A stretch of DNA of 64,000 bases from Bacillus_BD oryzisoli (GCF_036670025.1 NZ_CP137640.1:24001-88000), one strand, 5' to 3'; shown: positions 12,355 to 21,198, counted from the stretch's first letter. The notes: generated from the letters alone by a model not told the origin. Numbers and translations: made by a program.

Positions 12355-12984
12355 ATGGTGAAAAAAGGTGTATTTATTACAATAGAGGGTCCTGAGGGAG
12401 CCGGCAAAACGACAATCATAGAATTGCTAATGGAAAAGTTGAATTCAGAAGGATACCCAGCTATAAGTACAAGAGAGCCCGGGGGTATCGAAATTGCGGA
12501 AAAAATCAGGAGTGTCATTTTAGATAAAGAAAATAAAGCAATGGATGCGAGAACGGAGGCGCTCCTTTATGCCGCTGCTCGGAGACAGCATCTTGTCGAA
12601 AGGGTATTACCCGCTATCAACAATGGGTATATTGTGATATGTGATCGGTTTATTGACAGTTCTCTTGCCTATCAGGGCTATGCTAGAGGCTTAGGAATTG
12701 ATGAAGTATATGCCATTAACCAATTTGCGATTGAAGAGATGATGCCGGACGTAACCCTTTATTTTGATATTGATCCAAAGATCGGTTTGGAGCGGATTAA
12801 TCAGGATAAGGGAAGGGAGATTAACCGCCTTGACCTTGAGAGTTTTGAATTTCATCGTAAAGTTCGCGAGGGCTATCATTTATTATGCAAGAGATTTCCA
12901 AACCGAATTATTGAAATAGATGCCTCTCAGTCGATCGAGGCTGTATATGAACACGTAGCAAACGAGGTATTACGTGTTATATAA
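12355..12984 (+). CDS. tmk: thymidylate kinase
   Basis: Phosphorylates dTMP to dTDP. P-loop GPEGAGKTT (about 11-19), DRx motif (CDRFIDSSLAYQGYARGLG, about 91-108) and a LID-type region (GREINRLDLE) are present. GGAGG at 12347-12351 lies 3 nt from the ATG and 6 nt from the next codon (GTG at 12358), so either may start. 209 aa is normal. In B. subtilis tmk is followed by yaaQ (darA) and yaaR; here holB follows directly. Confidence 0.96.
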   Translation: MVKKGVFITIEGPEGAGKTTIIELLMEKLNSEGYPAISTREPGGIEIAEKIRSVILDKENKAMDARTEALLYAAARRQHLVERVLPAINNGYIVICDRFIDSSLAYQGYARGLGIDEVYAINQFAIEEMMPDVTLYFDIDPKIGLERINQDKGREINRLDLESFEFHRKVREGYHLLCKRFPNRIIEIDASQSIEAVYEHVANEVLRVI

Positions 12985-13030
12985 TAGACTTTAGATTCTA
13001 TTAATATTTATATGTTAGTGAGTGATCGCT

Positions 13031-14038
13031 TTGGCAAAAACGTGGCAAGAGCTTGAAGAAATTCAACCAGTTGTATTAAAAATGATTAAAAATAGTATAG
13101 AAAAAAAGCGGCTTGCCCATGCCTATTTATTTGAAGGCATGAAAGGGACAGGAAAACGGGAAACAGGAATTCTATTGGCAAAGAGTCTATTTTGTATGTC
13201 ACCAATTGAGGGAGTCATCCCCTGTGAGGAATGCAATAATTGTAAAAGAATTAATCATGGCAACCATCCTGACATTCATATTGTGGAGCCTGACGGGCTG
13301 TCTATTAAAAAACAACAGATTCAGCAGCTGCAAGAGGAGTTCTCAAAAACGGGTGTCGAATCAAAGCAAAAATTATATATGATTATTCATGCTGATCGGA
13401 TGACCGTAAATGCAGCTAATAGTTTATTGAAATTTTTAGAAGAGCCCTATCAACAGACCTACGCTATTTTAATGACTGAGCAGGTTCAAAGAATGCTGCC
13501 AACCATTCTATCCCGTTGTCAAACCTTATCTTTTAGACCGTTATCGAGTGAACATATGATCCACAAGTTGGTGGAGCTAGGTGTGAAAGAGCACCGGGCG
13601 CCCATACTATCCCAGCTAACGAATAATTTGGATGAAGCTTTAGAACTAAACAATGATGAATGGTTTGCACAAGCACAAAAGATAGTGGTAAAATTATATG
13701 AAGTGCTTAGGAAGAATTCCCTTGAAGCAATGGTGTATCTTCAAGAGGAATGGTTCTTGCATTTTAAGGATAAAGAACAAATTGATCGTGGATTAGATCT
13801 TTTACTTCTTATTTTTAAGGATTTACTATATATACAATTTGGGAAGCAGGGGCAGACTGTTTTTGTGAGTGAGGCGAACAAACTAGAGCAGTTTGCCTTA
13901 CAAACTTCAGGACGGCGTCTGGCGGATCAAATGTCAATCATATTGGAGGCAAAGAAAAAGCTGCAGGCAAATATGAATCCACAGTTATTAATGGAGGAGC
14001 TTGTGCTTAGATTGCAGGAGGGATCGTCAGTTGTATGA
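13031..14038 (+). CDS. holB: DNA polymerase III delta' subunit
   Basis: Clamp-loader wrench subunit. The DnaX-like fold is clear: HAYLFEGMKGTGKRE (P-loop), a zinc module CEECNNCKR, NAANSLLKFLEEP and SRCQTL. The frame opens with GTG at 13022, but alignment with B. subtilis HolB (MAISWKE) favours the TTG at 13031 (MAKTWQE), with GTGAGTGA upstream. The P-loop is intact, although delta' is usually not an active ATPase. It overlaps ricT by 8 nt. Confidence 0.93.
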   Translation: MAKTWQELEEIQPVVLKMIKNSIEKKRLAHAYLFEGMKGTGKRETGILLAKSLFCMSPIEGVIPCEECNNCKRINHGNHPDIHIVEPDGLSIKKQQIQQLQEEFSKTGVESKQKLYMIIHADRMTVNAANSLLKFLEEPYQQTYAILMTEQVQRMLPTILSRCQTLSFRPLSSEHMIHKLVELGVKEHRAPILSQLTNNLDEALELNNDEWFAQAQKIVVKLYEVLRKNSLEAMVYLQEEWFLHFKDKEQIDRGLDLLLLIFKDLLYIQFGKQGQTVFVSEANKLEQFALQTSGRRLADQMSIILEAKKKLQANMNPQLLMEELVLRLQEGSSVV

Positions 14039-14858
14039 GGTAGTTGGCGTACGCTTTAAAAAAGCGGGTAAAATATATTATTTTGATCCCGGCGATCTGC
14101 CAATTCTAAAGAATAATTTCGTTATCGTTGAGACTGTAAGGGGCGTTGAGTATGGACAGGTAGTCATTGGCCCTAAACAAGTGGATGAGAATGATGTTGT
14201 TCTTCCTTTAAAAAAGGTACTGAGAATTGCGGATCAAAAGGATCGTTTGATAGTTGAGGAAAATCGGGCGGCTGCAAAAGAAGCATATGACGTTTGCAAT
14301 GAAAAAGTATCAATCCATCAACTGGATATGAAGCTGGTTGATGTTGAATATACCTTTGATCGTAATAAAATCATTTTTTATTTTACAGCCGATGGCAGGG
14401 TAGACTTCCGTGAACTTGTAAAGGATTTAGCAGCTATCTTCCGGACGAGAATTGAGCTTCGTCAAATCGGTGTCAGGGATGAAGCAAAGATGCTGGGTGG
14501 GATTGGCCCATGCGGCAGGATGCTTTGCTGCTCTACTTTTTTAGGTGATTTTGAACCTGTTTCTATTAAAATGGCAAAAGATCAAAATCTATCGCTAAAT
14601 CCAACGAAAATCTCCGGATTATGTGGAAGACTGATGTGCTGTTTAAAATATGAAAATGATGAATACGAATCTGCAAAGGAATTACTGCCTGATCTTGGAC
14701 AATGGATTGAAACACCGGCAGGATCAGGAAAAGTAGTGGGTCTTAACATCCTTGAAAAAGTGCTTCAAGTCGAAATTCCAAAGCTTGAGCGCGTGTTAGA
14801 ATATACGTTGGATGAAGTTATTAAAGAAGGTGCTGTACCGGTACAATCCACAGACTGA
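14031..14858 (+). CDS. ricT: RicT (YaaT), Y-complex subunit controlling RNase Y
   Basis: Cytoplasmic protein of the RicA-RicF-RicT complex, which carries Fe-S clusters and directs RNase Y mRNA processing, affecting competence, biofilm formation and sporulation in B. subtilis. The PSP1 C-terminal domain is present. Two Cys clusters, CGRMLCC and CGRLMCC, are likely cluster ligands. The frame runs upstream to 14001, but AGGAGGG at 14017-14023 and the B. subtilis start (MYNVIGVRFKK) point to the TTG at 14031. 275 aa. Translationally coupled to holB. Confidence 0.95.
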   Translation: MYEVVGVRFKKAGKIYYFDPGDLPILKNNFVIVETVRGVEYGQVVIGPKQVDENDVVLPLKKVLRIADQKDRLIVEENRAAAKEAYDVCNEKVSIHQLDMKLVDVEYTFDRNKIIFYFTADGRVDFRELVKDLAAIFRTRIELRQIGVRDEAKMLGGIGPCGRMLCCSTFLGDFEPVSIKMAKDQNLSLNPTKISGLCGRLMCCLKYENDEYESAKELLPDLGQWIETPAGSGKVVGLNILEKVLQVEIPKLERVLEYTLDEVIKEGAVPVQSTD

Positions 14859-14871
14859 TGAGGTGGAACCA

Positions 14872-15243
14872 GTGGATAAAAAAGAAATATTTGATTCAGT
14901 AAGTAATATGGAAAAGCAAATTGGACATTTGTACCAACAGCTTGGTGAGTTAAAGCAGCACTTAGCGGAAGTCCTCGAAGAAAATAACTCTTTGAAGCTG
15001 GAAAACGAACATATTAGACGCCGCCTGGAAGAAATTTCAGAAAATGCGAAGTCAATTAAGAGCAATAAAAGGGACGAGAAAAAGACTGAGTCCACTGATC
15101 ATGGAGTTGTGGATATTGGAGAAGGATACGATAACCTTGCCCGTCTTTATCAGGAGGGATTTCATATTTGTAATCTCCAATTTGGAAGTCCTCGGACAGA
15201 GGGAGATTGTATCTTCTGCTTATCCTTTTTAAATAAAAAATAA
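14872..15243 (+). CDS. yabA: replication initiation control protein YabA
   Basis: Negative regulator of initiation that binds DnaA and the DnaN clamp. It has an N-terminal leucine-zipper coiled coil (about 1-60, which tetramerises the protein) and a C-terminal zinc-binding module with HxC...CxxC (HICNLQFG...DCIFCLSF). The start is GTG at 14872, preceded by TGAGGTGG; the frame could be read from further upstream, but those residues overlap ricT and have no counterpart in B. subtilis. 123 aa. Confidence 0.94.
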   Translation: MDKKEIFDSVSNMEKQIGHLYQQLGELKQHLAEVLEENNSLKLENEHIRRRLEEISENAKSIKSNKRDEKKTESTDHGVVDIGEGYDNLARLYQEGFHICNLQFGSPRTEGDCIFCLSFLNKK

Positions 15244-15245
15244 TG

Positions 15246-15282
15246 GACAGCCTTCCTAGCTTTTTGGGAAGGCTATTTTTTA
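15246..15282 (+). terminator. terminator after yabA
   Basis: AGCCTTCC (15249-15256) and GGAAGGCT (15267-15274) form an 8-bp stem, followed by a T run. It ends the tmk-holB-ricT-yabA group. Confidence 0.85.
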
Positions 15283-15306
15283 AGAGTATATAAGGGGGAT
15301 TCACTT

Positions 15307-16047
15307 TTGGTTGAATTGATTGGGGATGAAAGACTTGATTATTTACTGGCTGAAAAAATGAAAATCATTCAAAGTCCTTCTGTATTTTCCTTTTCGCTTG
15401 ATGCTGTTTTGCTGGCAAAATTCACATATGTTCCCATTCAAAAGGGAAAATTGCTTGATTTATGCAGCGGTAATGGAGTGATCCCTTTATTTTTAAGTTT
15501 GAGATCAAAGGGCACAATTACAGGGGTGGAAATCCAGGAGCGCCTCTACAATATGGCCGTTCGCAGTATTGAATATAATGGACTTAGTGATAGATTACAT
15601 ATGATTCATGGTGACATCAAGGAAATGCCAAAACAGCTGGGATATGGTAAGTTTGATGTTGTGACCTGTAATCCACCATATTTTATTACTCCCTCACAAG
15701 AGGAGATCAATGAAAATGAGCATTTAGCCATTGCCCGCCATGAAATCCTGTGCACATTGGAGGATGCTGTTTATGCTGCAAGCCAGCTTGTCAGACAAGG
15801 GGGAAAGGTTTCCTTTGTTCACCGGTCAGGGCGTCTGATTGATATTATTACGCTTATGAGAAAATATAAACTAGAACCAAAGCGGCTTCAATTTGTTTAC
15901 CCAAAGGCTGGAAAGGAAGCTAATACGTTATTAATTGAAGCGATTAAGAATGGCAAACCGGATCTCAAGATCTTACCTCCGTTAATTGTTTATCAGGATG
16001 ATAACGAATATACATCTGAGATGAGGAAGATTCTATATGGAGAATGA
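15307..16047 (+). CDS. yabB: tRNA1(Val) N6-adenine methyltransferase-like protein (YabB)
   Basis: SAM-dependent methyltransferase of the TrmN6/YfiC family. Motif I LLDLCSGNGVIPL (about 47-59) and the adenine-N6 motif NPPYF (about 122-126) are present. TTG start, with AAGGGGGA 8 nt upstream. 246 aa. Its stop overlaps the yazA start by 11 nt, so yabB, yazA and rsmI form one translationally coupled unit. Substrate assigned only by family. Confidence 0.88.
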   Translation: MVELIGDERLDYLLAEKMKIIQSPSVFSFSLDAVLLAKFTYVPIQKGKLLDLCSGNGVIPLFLSLRSKGTITGVEIQERLYNMAVRSIEYNGLSDRLHMIHGDIKEMPKQLGYGKFDVVTCNPPYFITPSQEEINENEHLAIARHEILCTLEDAVYAASQLVRQGGKVSFVHRSGRLIDIITLMRKYKLEPKRLQFVYPKAGKEANTLLIEAIKNGKPDLKILPPLIVYQDDNEYTSEMRKILYGE

Positions 16048-16318
16048 GGAACATTATTTTTATGTACTGTCCTGTAAGGACGGCAGCCTTTATGCTGGCT
16101 ATACAAATGATTTAAAGCGAAGAGTAAAACTCCATAATGAGGGAAAGGGAGCAAAATATACAAGAGGCAGAGGACCATTAAAGCTGATTCATTTCAAACA
16201 CTTTTTGACGAAAAGCGAAGCATTAAAGGCTGAATATGCTTTTAAACAATTGGATCGCAAGAAGAAACTACAATATATGATAAAAGAGGGTACTTATGTG
16301 GCAGCAAAAGAGCTTTGA
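16037..16318 (+). CDS. yazA: GIY-YIG domain protein (YazA/UPF0213)
   Basis: 93-aa stand-alone GIY-YIG nuclease domain. The motif appears as FYVLSCKDGSLYAGYT, with the conserved Arg in LKRRVKLHN and the RGRGPLKL stretch. This UPF0213 family has a predicted nuclease fold but no established cellular role. Overlaps both yabB (upstream) and rsmI (downstream, 23 nt). Confidence 0.9.
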   Translation: MENEEHYFYVLSCKDGSLYAGYTNDLKRRVKLHNEGKGAKYTRGRGPLKLIHFKHFLTKSEALKAEYAFKQLDRKKKLQYMIKEGTYVAAKEL

Positions 16319-17177
16319 TCAAGAGGATACGAAGGGAATCTTATATCTTGTCCCAACGCCGATCGGTAATTTGGAGGACATGAGCTATCGGGCAATCAGG
16401 ATATTAAAAGAAGCGGACTATATCGCTGCTGAGGATACACGTAATTCAAAAAAGCTATGTCATTACTTTGAGATTGATACTCCGCTTATGAGCTATCACG
16501 AGCATAACAAAGAGACTGGCGGACGGAAAATTATCAATTTACTTAAGGAAGGTTCAAAGGTTGCTCTTATCAGCGATGCTGGTTTACCTACTATATCTGA
16601 CCCAGGCTATGAGTTAGTGGTTGAAGCAGTGCAAGAGCAGCTGACAGTTGTTCCGCTTCCGGGGGCAAATGCTGCTTTGACAGCATTAATTGCATCAGGA
16701 CTTTCAACGAAATCGTTTTACTTTTTTGGCTTTCTAGACCGACAAAAAAAGGAAAAGCGTAAGCAGCTCGACCAATTGCTGCATATACCGGCAACGATCA
16801 TCCTTTATGAAGCACCGCATCGTTTAAAGGAAACGCTTGGCTTAATTCAGGAAGTGCTGGGAAATCGAAAAATGGCCATCTGCCGTGAGCTGACAAAAAG
16901 ATATGAGGAATTTATTCGCGGGACAGTCTCAGAAATAATGGAATGGGCAGCAAAGGAAGAGATTCGTGGGGAGTTTTGTTTAATTCTTGAAGCGGGGGAA
17001 CCGGCAGCTGATCAAGAAACAACACTCTGGTGGGAGGAACTGTCTGTTGAGGAGCATGTACGCCATTATATGGAAGTAAAAGAATTAAGCTCAAAAGAAG
17101 CCATTAAGCAGACAGCAAAAGATCGAAATATGAATAAACGCGATGTATACCATATGTATCATATCGGGGAAGAATAA
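16296..17177 (+). CDS. rsmI: 16S rRNA (cytidine-1402 2'-O)-methyltransferase
   Basis: Tetrapyrrole-methylase-fold enzyme that methylates C1402 in the 16S decoding centre. Family motifs: YLVPTPIGNLEDMSYRA (about 17-33), AAEDTRNSKKL, SDAGLPTISDPG and VPLPGANA. 293 aa. It starts inside yazA and is translationally coupled. The C-terminal helical extension is usual for Gram-positive RsmI. Shares its terminator region with the convergent abrB. Confidence 0.94.
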   Translation: MWQQKSFDQEDTKGILYLVPTPIGNLEDMSYRAIRILKEADYIAAEDTRNSKKLCHYFEIDTPLMSYHEHNKETGGRKIINLLKEGSKVALISDAGLPTISDPGYELVVEAVQEQLTVVPLPGANAALTALIASGLSTKSFYFFGFLDRQKKEKRKQLDQLLHIPATIILYEAPHRLKETLGLIQEVLGNRKMAICRELTKRYEEFIRGTVSEIMEWAAKEEIRGEFCLILEAGEPAADQETTLWWEELSVEEHVRHYMEVKELSSKEAIKQTAKDRNMNKRDVYHMYHIGEE

Positions 17178-17204
17178 AAGGAAATCAACTACTCCGTTTA
17201 ATAT

Positions 17205-17238
17205 ACAAAAAAAGGCTTCTCGTATTGAGAAGCTTTTT
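17205..17238. terminator. bidirectional terminator between rsmI and abrB
   Basis: GCTTCTC and GAGAAGC form the stem, with A runs on the left and T runs on the right, so it can serve both converging genes. Confidence 0.8.
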
Positions 17239-17250
17239 CAATGAAGAGTA

Positions 17251-17538
17251 TTATTTATTAACCAGGTCAAAGTTTTCCTGGATTTCCTTAATTAGCTTTT
17301 CAGCGCCTTCACGGCTTAAGATCAGCTTACCTCCGGCTAATTGCAGATTGTCGTCTGATACTTCACCAGTAATTTGACAAGTCATATTTGGTTTATACTT
17401 TTTAAGGATGATGCGGTCATCATCAACATAAATTTCTAATGCATCCTTTTCTGCAATACCAAGTGTACGTCTTAATTCTATAGGAATGACTACGCGTCCA
17501 AGTTCATCAACTTTACGAACAATACCTGTAGATTTCAT
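17251..17538 (-). CDS. abrB: transition-state regulator AbrB
   Basis: Tetrameric DNA-binding protein that represses post-exponential genes during growth. The N-terminal swapped-hairpin SpoVT-AbrB domain (MKSTGIVRKVDELGRVVIP, about 1-50) is nearly identical to the B. subtilis protein, followed by the AbrB-specific C-terminal multimerisation domain. 95 aa. The start has GGAGTGGAGAG upstream. A sigma-A promoter and two Spo0A boxes lie just upstream, so repression by phosphorylated Spo0A is expected. Confidence 0.97.
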   Translation of the reverse strand: MKSTGIVRKVDELGRVVIPIELRRTLGIAEKDALEIYVDDDRIILKKYKPNMTCQITGEVSDDNLQLAGGKLILSREGAEKLIKEIQENFDLVNK

Positions 17539-17588
17539 TATTCTCTCTCCACTCCAATCTAGTAATTTATTTATCTATTTTTTGTTTT

Positions 17589-17605
17589 TTCGTCAAAATT
17601 CGACA
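17589..17605 (-). promoter_or_regulatory. tandem Spo0A boxes downstream of the abrB promoter
   Basis: Read leftward, TGTCGAA (17605-17599) and TGACGAA (17595-17589) both match TGNCGAA exactly and sit between the -10 and the ribosome binding site. This is the same arrangement as in the B. subtilis abrB operator. Confidence 0.88.
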
Positions 17606-17621
17606 ATTCTATTGCTTTTTC

Positions 17622-17650
17622 ATCATAGCAACTATTCCAAAAAACGTCAA
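17622..17650 (-). promoter_or_regulatory. abrB sigma-A promoter
   Basis: Leftward TTGACG (17650-17645), 17-nt spacer, TATGAT (17627-17622). Confidence 0.8.
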
Positions 17651-17884
17651 TTACTTTATTTCCCTATAATATTGTAATTTTTTCCATTGGTAATTTGGCT
17701 TTTGTTAGGTTTGATTATAACAATTCTAATATTATTTTACAAAAAATAACTGCTATAATTCCACTACCAATTTATACCGTAAATAACTTTTAATTATTGT
17801 TATCTGTTTGTAAAAGAAGAAGGTTAGTTTAGCGGCTTGGTGTCAATACTTTTAAAATATATATGTATTCATTCTGAAAATATT

Positions 17885-17912
17885 TTGCGGGTGCCGATTA
17901 AAGAGATATAAT
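17885..17912 (+). promoter_or_regulatory. metG promoter
   Basis: TTGCGG (17885-17890), 16-nt spacer, TATAAT (17907-17912). The predicted start near 17919 leaves a short leader. The about 420 nt between abrB and metG show no T-box signature (no GGTGGNACCGCG and no terminator hairpin). Confidence 0.65.
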
Positions 17913-17959
17913 GAAAGATGGTATATTTGACAGAGCAGATAGCAAAGGAGGCAAAAAGA

Positions 17960-19927
17960 ATGGGAGAACAGAGAAAAACCTTTTATCTAACAACTCCTAT
18001 CTATTATCCAAGTGGAAATCTACATATAGGGCATGCATATACAACAGTTGCCGGTGATGCGATGGCAAGGTATAAGCGCCTGCGTGGTTATGATGTTATG
18101 TATTTGACAGGAACCGATGAGCATGGCCAAAAAATACAGCAAAAGGCACAAGAAAAAGGAATCACTCCACAGCAGTATGTGGATGAGATTGTATCAGGGA
18201 TAAAGGATCTTTGGAGAAAACTGGATATTTCTTATGATGATTTTATCCGGACGACAGAAGAGCGTCATACGAAAGTAGTTGCTGATATCTTTGAAAAACT
18301 TTTAGCACAAGGCGATATTTATTTAGGGGAATATGAAGGCTCCTATTGTACACCTTGTGAATCCTATTTTACAGAAAGGCAATTAACGGAAGAAGGAAAT
18401 TGCCCTGACTGCGGCAGACCTGTCCAAAAGGTAAAGGAAGAGTCTTATTTCTTTAAAGTAAGTAAATATGCAGACCGTCTGCTAGCATACTATGAAGAAA
18501 ACCCTGAGTTTATTCAGCCGGAGTCACGAAAAAATGAAATGATTAATAACTTTATTAAGCCTGGCCTAGAGGATTTGGCTGTATCGCGGACTACGTTTGA
18601 TTGGGGAATTAAAATCCCAAGTAATCCAAAGCATGTTATTTATGTATGGATCGATGCGCTGACAAATTATATTACGGCACTTGGTTATGGTTCAAAGGAT
18701 GAAACGAAATATAACAAATATTGGCCGGCAGATGTTCATTTAGTAGGGAAGGAAATTGTCCGTTTCCATACGATCTATTGGCCAATTATGTTAATGGCGT
18801 TAGATCTTCCACTACCGAAAAAGGTGTTTGCTCATGGATGGCTGTTAATGAAAGACGGCAAAATGTCGAAGTCAAAGGGAAATGTTGTTGATCCGGTTAC
18901 TTTAATTGACCGGTACGGACTTGATGCATTACGCTACTATCTATTAAGAGAAGTACCTTTTGGAGCAGATGGTGTGTTTACTCCTGAAGGCTTTGTAGAG
19001 CGTTTGAATTTTGACCTTGCAAACGATTTAGGAAACCTTCTCAATCGTACAGTAGCGATGATCAATAAGTATTTTGATGGTGTCATTCCAGCGTACAATG
19101 GCTCCACAGGTAATTATGAGAATGCACTCTTTGAGTCAAATCAAGCAACTGTTGCGAAATATGAAGAAGCAATGGAAAAAATGGAATTCTCCGTGGCCTT
19201 GACTGCTATTTGGCAATTAGTCAGCCGTACGAATAAATATATTGATGAAACACAGCCTTGGCAGCTGGCAAAGGTTGAAGAGAATCAGTCCAAGCTTGCA
19301 GATGTTATGGTCCATCTAGCTGAGTCATTGAGAAGAATAGCTATTATGCTGCAGCCGTTCTTAACAGAAGCACCAAAACAAATTTTTGCCCAACTTGGCA
19401 TGAATAATGAAGGATTTACAACGTGGGATAGTCTTGCTCAATTTGGCCAAATTGGAGAAGGCATCAAGGTTATGAAGGGTGATCCGATTTTCCCTCGTCT
19501 AGATATTGAAGAGGAAGTAAGCTACATCAAAATGAAAATGCAGGGAACAGAGACGAATGCAGAAGTAAAGAAAGAGGAAAAGGCAGAAGCTGTACCTGAA
19601 GTAGATGAGATCACGATTGATGACTTCATGAAGGTAGATCTGCGTGTTGCGGAAGTAATGGAAGCCGAACCTGTCAAAAAGGCTGATAAGCTATTGAAAT
19701 TACAGCTGAACCTTGGCTATGAAACACGCCAGGTTGTTTCAGGGATTGCCCAATACTATAAACCGGAAGAACTCGTTGGTCAAAGAGTGATTTGTGTGAC
19801 AAACCTAAAGCCGGTTAAGCTAAGAGGCGAATTATCGCAAGGAATGATTTTAGCCGGCAGCAAAGATGGAAAATTAGCGTTAGCTACCGTTCCACAAACC
19901 TTACCGCTCGGTTCAAAGGTGAAATAG
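17960..19927 (+). CDS. metG: methionine-tRNA ligase
   Basis: Class I aminoacyl-tRNA synthetase. HIGH motif HIGHAY (near residue 22), zinc-binding insert CTPCESYFTERQLTEEGNCPDC-type (given as its Cys pairs near 130-150), KMSKSKGN motif and a C-terminal tRNA-binding domain (TIDDFMKVDLRVAEV...) are all present. The open frame extends to 17918, but that lies at the predicted transcription start; AAAGGAGG at 17944-17951 selects the ATG at 17960. 655 aa. Monocistronic, ended by a strong terminator. Confidence 0.96.
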   Translation: MGEQRKTFYLTTPIYYPSGNLHIGHAYTTVAGDAMARYKRLRGYDVMYLTGTDEHGQKIQQKAQEKGITPQQYVDEIVSGIKDLWRKLDISYDDFIRTTEERHTKVVADIFEKLLAQGDIYLGEYEGSYCTPCESYFTERQLTEEGNCPDCGRPVQKVKEESYFFKVSKYADRLLAYYEENPEFIQPESRKNEMINNFIKPGLEDLAVSRTTFDWGIKIPSNPKHVIYVWIDALTNYITALGYGSKDETKYNKYWPADVHLVGKEIVRFHTIYWPIMLMALDLPLPKKVFAHGWLLMKDGKMSKSKGNVVDPVTLIDRYGLDALRYYLLREVPFGADGVFTPEGFVERLNFDLANDLGNLLNRTVAMINKYFDGVIPAYNGSTGNYENALFESNQATVAKYEEAMEKMEFSVALTAIWQLVSRTNKYIDETQPWQLAKVEENQSKLADVMVHLAESLRRIAIMLQPFLTEAPKQIFAQLGMNNEGFTTWDSLAQFGQIGEGIKVMKGDPIFPRLDIEEEVSYIKMKMQGTETNAEVKKEEKAEAVPEVDEITIDDFMKVDLRVAEVMEAEPVKKADKLLKLQLNLGYETRQVVSGIAQYYKPEELVGQRVICVTNLKPVKLRGELSQGMILAGSKDGKLALATVPQTLPLGSKVK

Positions 19928-19936
19928 AATATACGT

Positions 19937-19971
19937 ACAAGCGGGGGCTGTTATCCCCCGCTGTTGTTTTT
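19937..19971 (+). terminator. terminator after metG
   Basis: GCGGGGG (19941-19947) and CCCCCGC (19955-19961), 7-nt loop, T-rich tail. Confidence 0.9.
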
Positions 19972-20033
19972 TTATCACGTATTAAGTAATGAAACTGTAT
20001 CACTTGTAAACCTATGGTAATATTGTCGAAATT

Positions 20034-20049
20034 TGTTTCACGTGGAACA
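20034..20049. other. parS: parS, centromere-like ParB (Spo0J) binding site
   Basis: The 16-nt sequence TGTTTCACGTGGAACA, read on the other strand, is TGTTCCACGTGAAACA, identical to the B. subtilis parS consensus. It is intergenic between metG and tatD. Spo0J binds such sites near the origin, spreads and loads SMC. No other CACGTG in the window has the flanking bases needed. Confidence 0.92.
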
Positions 20050-20234
20050 TTATGTGTTGTACTTTTATATTGAAATTATCAATCAATTAATGAAGTTTTA
20101 ATAAGGAATGATTATTGATTCTCCTTTATTTTTATATGAATAGAGATTGTCTATACAAGTTTCTTCTATTATATAGATACACATTTGATATAAATGTAAT
20201 GAAAAATTAATAATACTCTTGGAAGGAGATTGTC

Positions 20235-21002
20235 ATGCTTTTTGATACACATGTCCATTTAAATGCGGAGCAATTTGAAGAAGATCTGACGGAAGTAATT
20301 GAGAGGGCAAGGCAGGCTGGCGTGGAACGCATGCTAGTTGTCGGGTTTGACCGCCCAACGATTCAAAAGGCAATGGAACTGATTGAAGCTTATGATTTTT
20401 TATATGCAAGTGTCGGTTGGCACCCGGTTGATGCCATTGACATGACAGATGAAGATCTGTTATGGATTGAGGAATTATCAGCACATCCGAAAGTAGTCGC
20501 ACTTGGTGAGATGGGTTTAGATTATCATTGGGATAAATCACCAAAGGATGTGCAACAGGAGGTCTTTAGAAGACAAATTCGTTTGGCGAAAAAGGTAAAG
20601 CTGCCAATTGTTATTCATAATCGTGAAGCAACTGCAGATATTATGACCATTTTGAAGGAAGAAGGTGCCGAAGAGGTCGGCGGCATTATGCACTGTTTCA
20701 GCGGAAGTGCTGAAACTGCAATGGAATGCATTAAATTGAATTTCCTTATTTCTCTTGGCGGACCGGTTACATTTAAAAATGCAAAAAAACCAAAAGAGGT
20801 TGCCAAGGAGGTTCCGCTTGATAAGCTTCTGATCGAAACAGACTGTCCGTATTTAGCACCACATCCATATAGGGGGAAACGAAATGAACCTGCTTATGTG
20901 CGGCTGGTAGCGGAACAAATAGCTGAATTGAAGGAAATTCCGGTAGATGAGGTTGAAAGAATCACAACTGAAAATGCAAAAAAAATATTCGACATAAACT
21001 GA
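20235..21002 (+). CDS. tatD: TatD family metal-dependent hydrolase (YabD)
   Basis: TIM-barrel deoxyribonuclease family. Metal-binding residues are visible: DTHVHLN at residues 4-10, GEMGLDYH (about 91-98), VIHNRE (about 127-132), MHCFSGS (about 153) and IETDCPYLAP (about 200-209). 255 aa, GGAAGGAGA upstream of the ATG. The role in Bacillus is not well defined; family members degrade DNA 3' to 5' and assist in quality control. The 260 nt upstream carry the parS site. Confidence 0.93.
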   Translation: MLFDTHVHLNAEQFEEDLTEVIERARQAGVERMLVVGFDRPTIQKAMELIEAYDFLYASVGWHPVDAIDMTDEDLLWIEELSAHPKVVALGEMGLDYHWDKSPKDVQQEVFRRQIRLAKKVKLPIVIHNREATADIMTILKEEGAEEVGGIMHCFSGSAETAMECIKLNFLISLGGPVTFKNAKKPKEVAKEVPLDKLLIETDCPYLAPHPYRGKRNEPAYVRLVAEQIAELKEIPVDEVERITTENAKKIFDIN

Positions 21003-21169
21003 TGCGTTTTGCTGTCGATTCAGGTGAATATTTGTCCAATTTTTACTAATTTCTTTCTAGTTCTACACGTCTCCTTAGCTTCGTTGGATAACCGTGTCGA
21101 TAACTCACGCTTTACTTTTTTAGCATGTACTCAGCATAATAGGAACTAACCTTGGGGAAAGTGGAGGGG

Positions 21170-21198
21170 TTGACAGCAGGTAGGATTGTTTATATAAT
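21170..21198 (+). promoter_or_regulatory. consensus sigma-A promoter for yabE
   Basis: TTGACA (21170-21175), exactly 17 nt, TATAAT (21193-21198): a perfect consensus. It lies inside the 5' end of the longest reading frame, so the first 20 or so codons of that frame are not translated from this promoter. Confidence 0.85.

Noticed and set aside
17540..17959. T-box riboswitch for metG
   Set aside because: I looked for the GGTGGNACCGCG sequence and an antiterminator/terminator pair and found neither; the leader from the predicted start is only about 40 nt.
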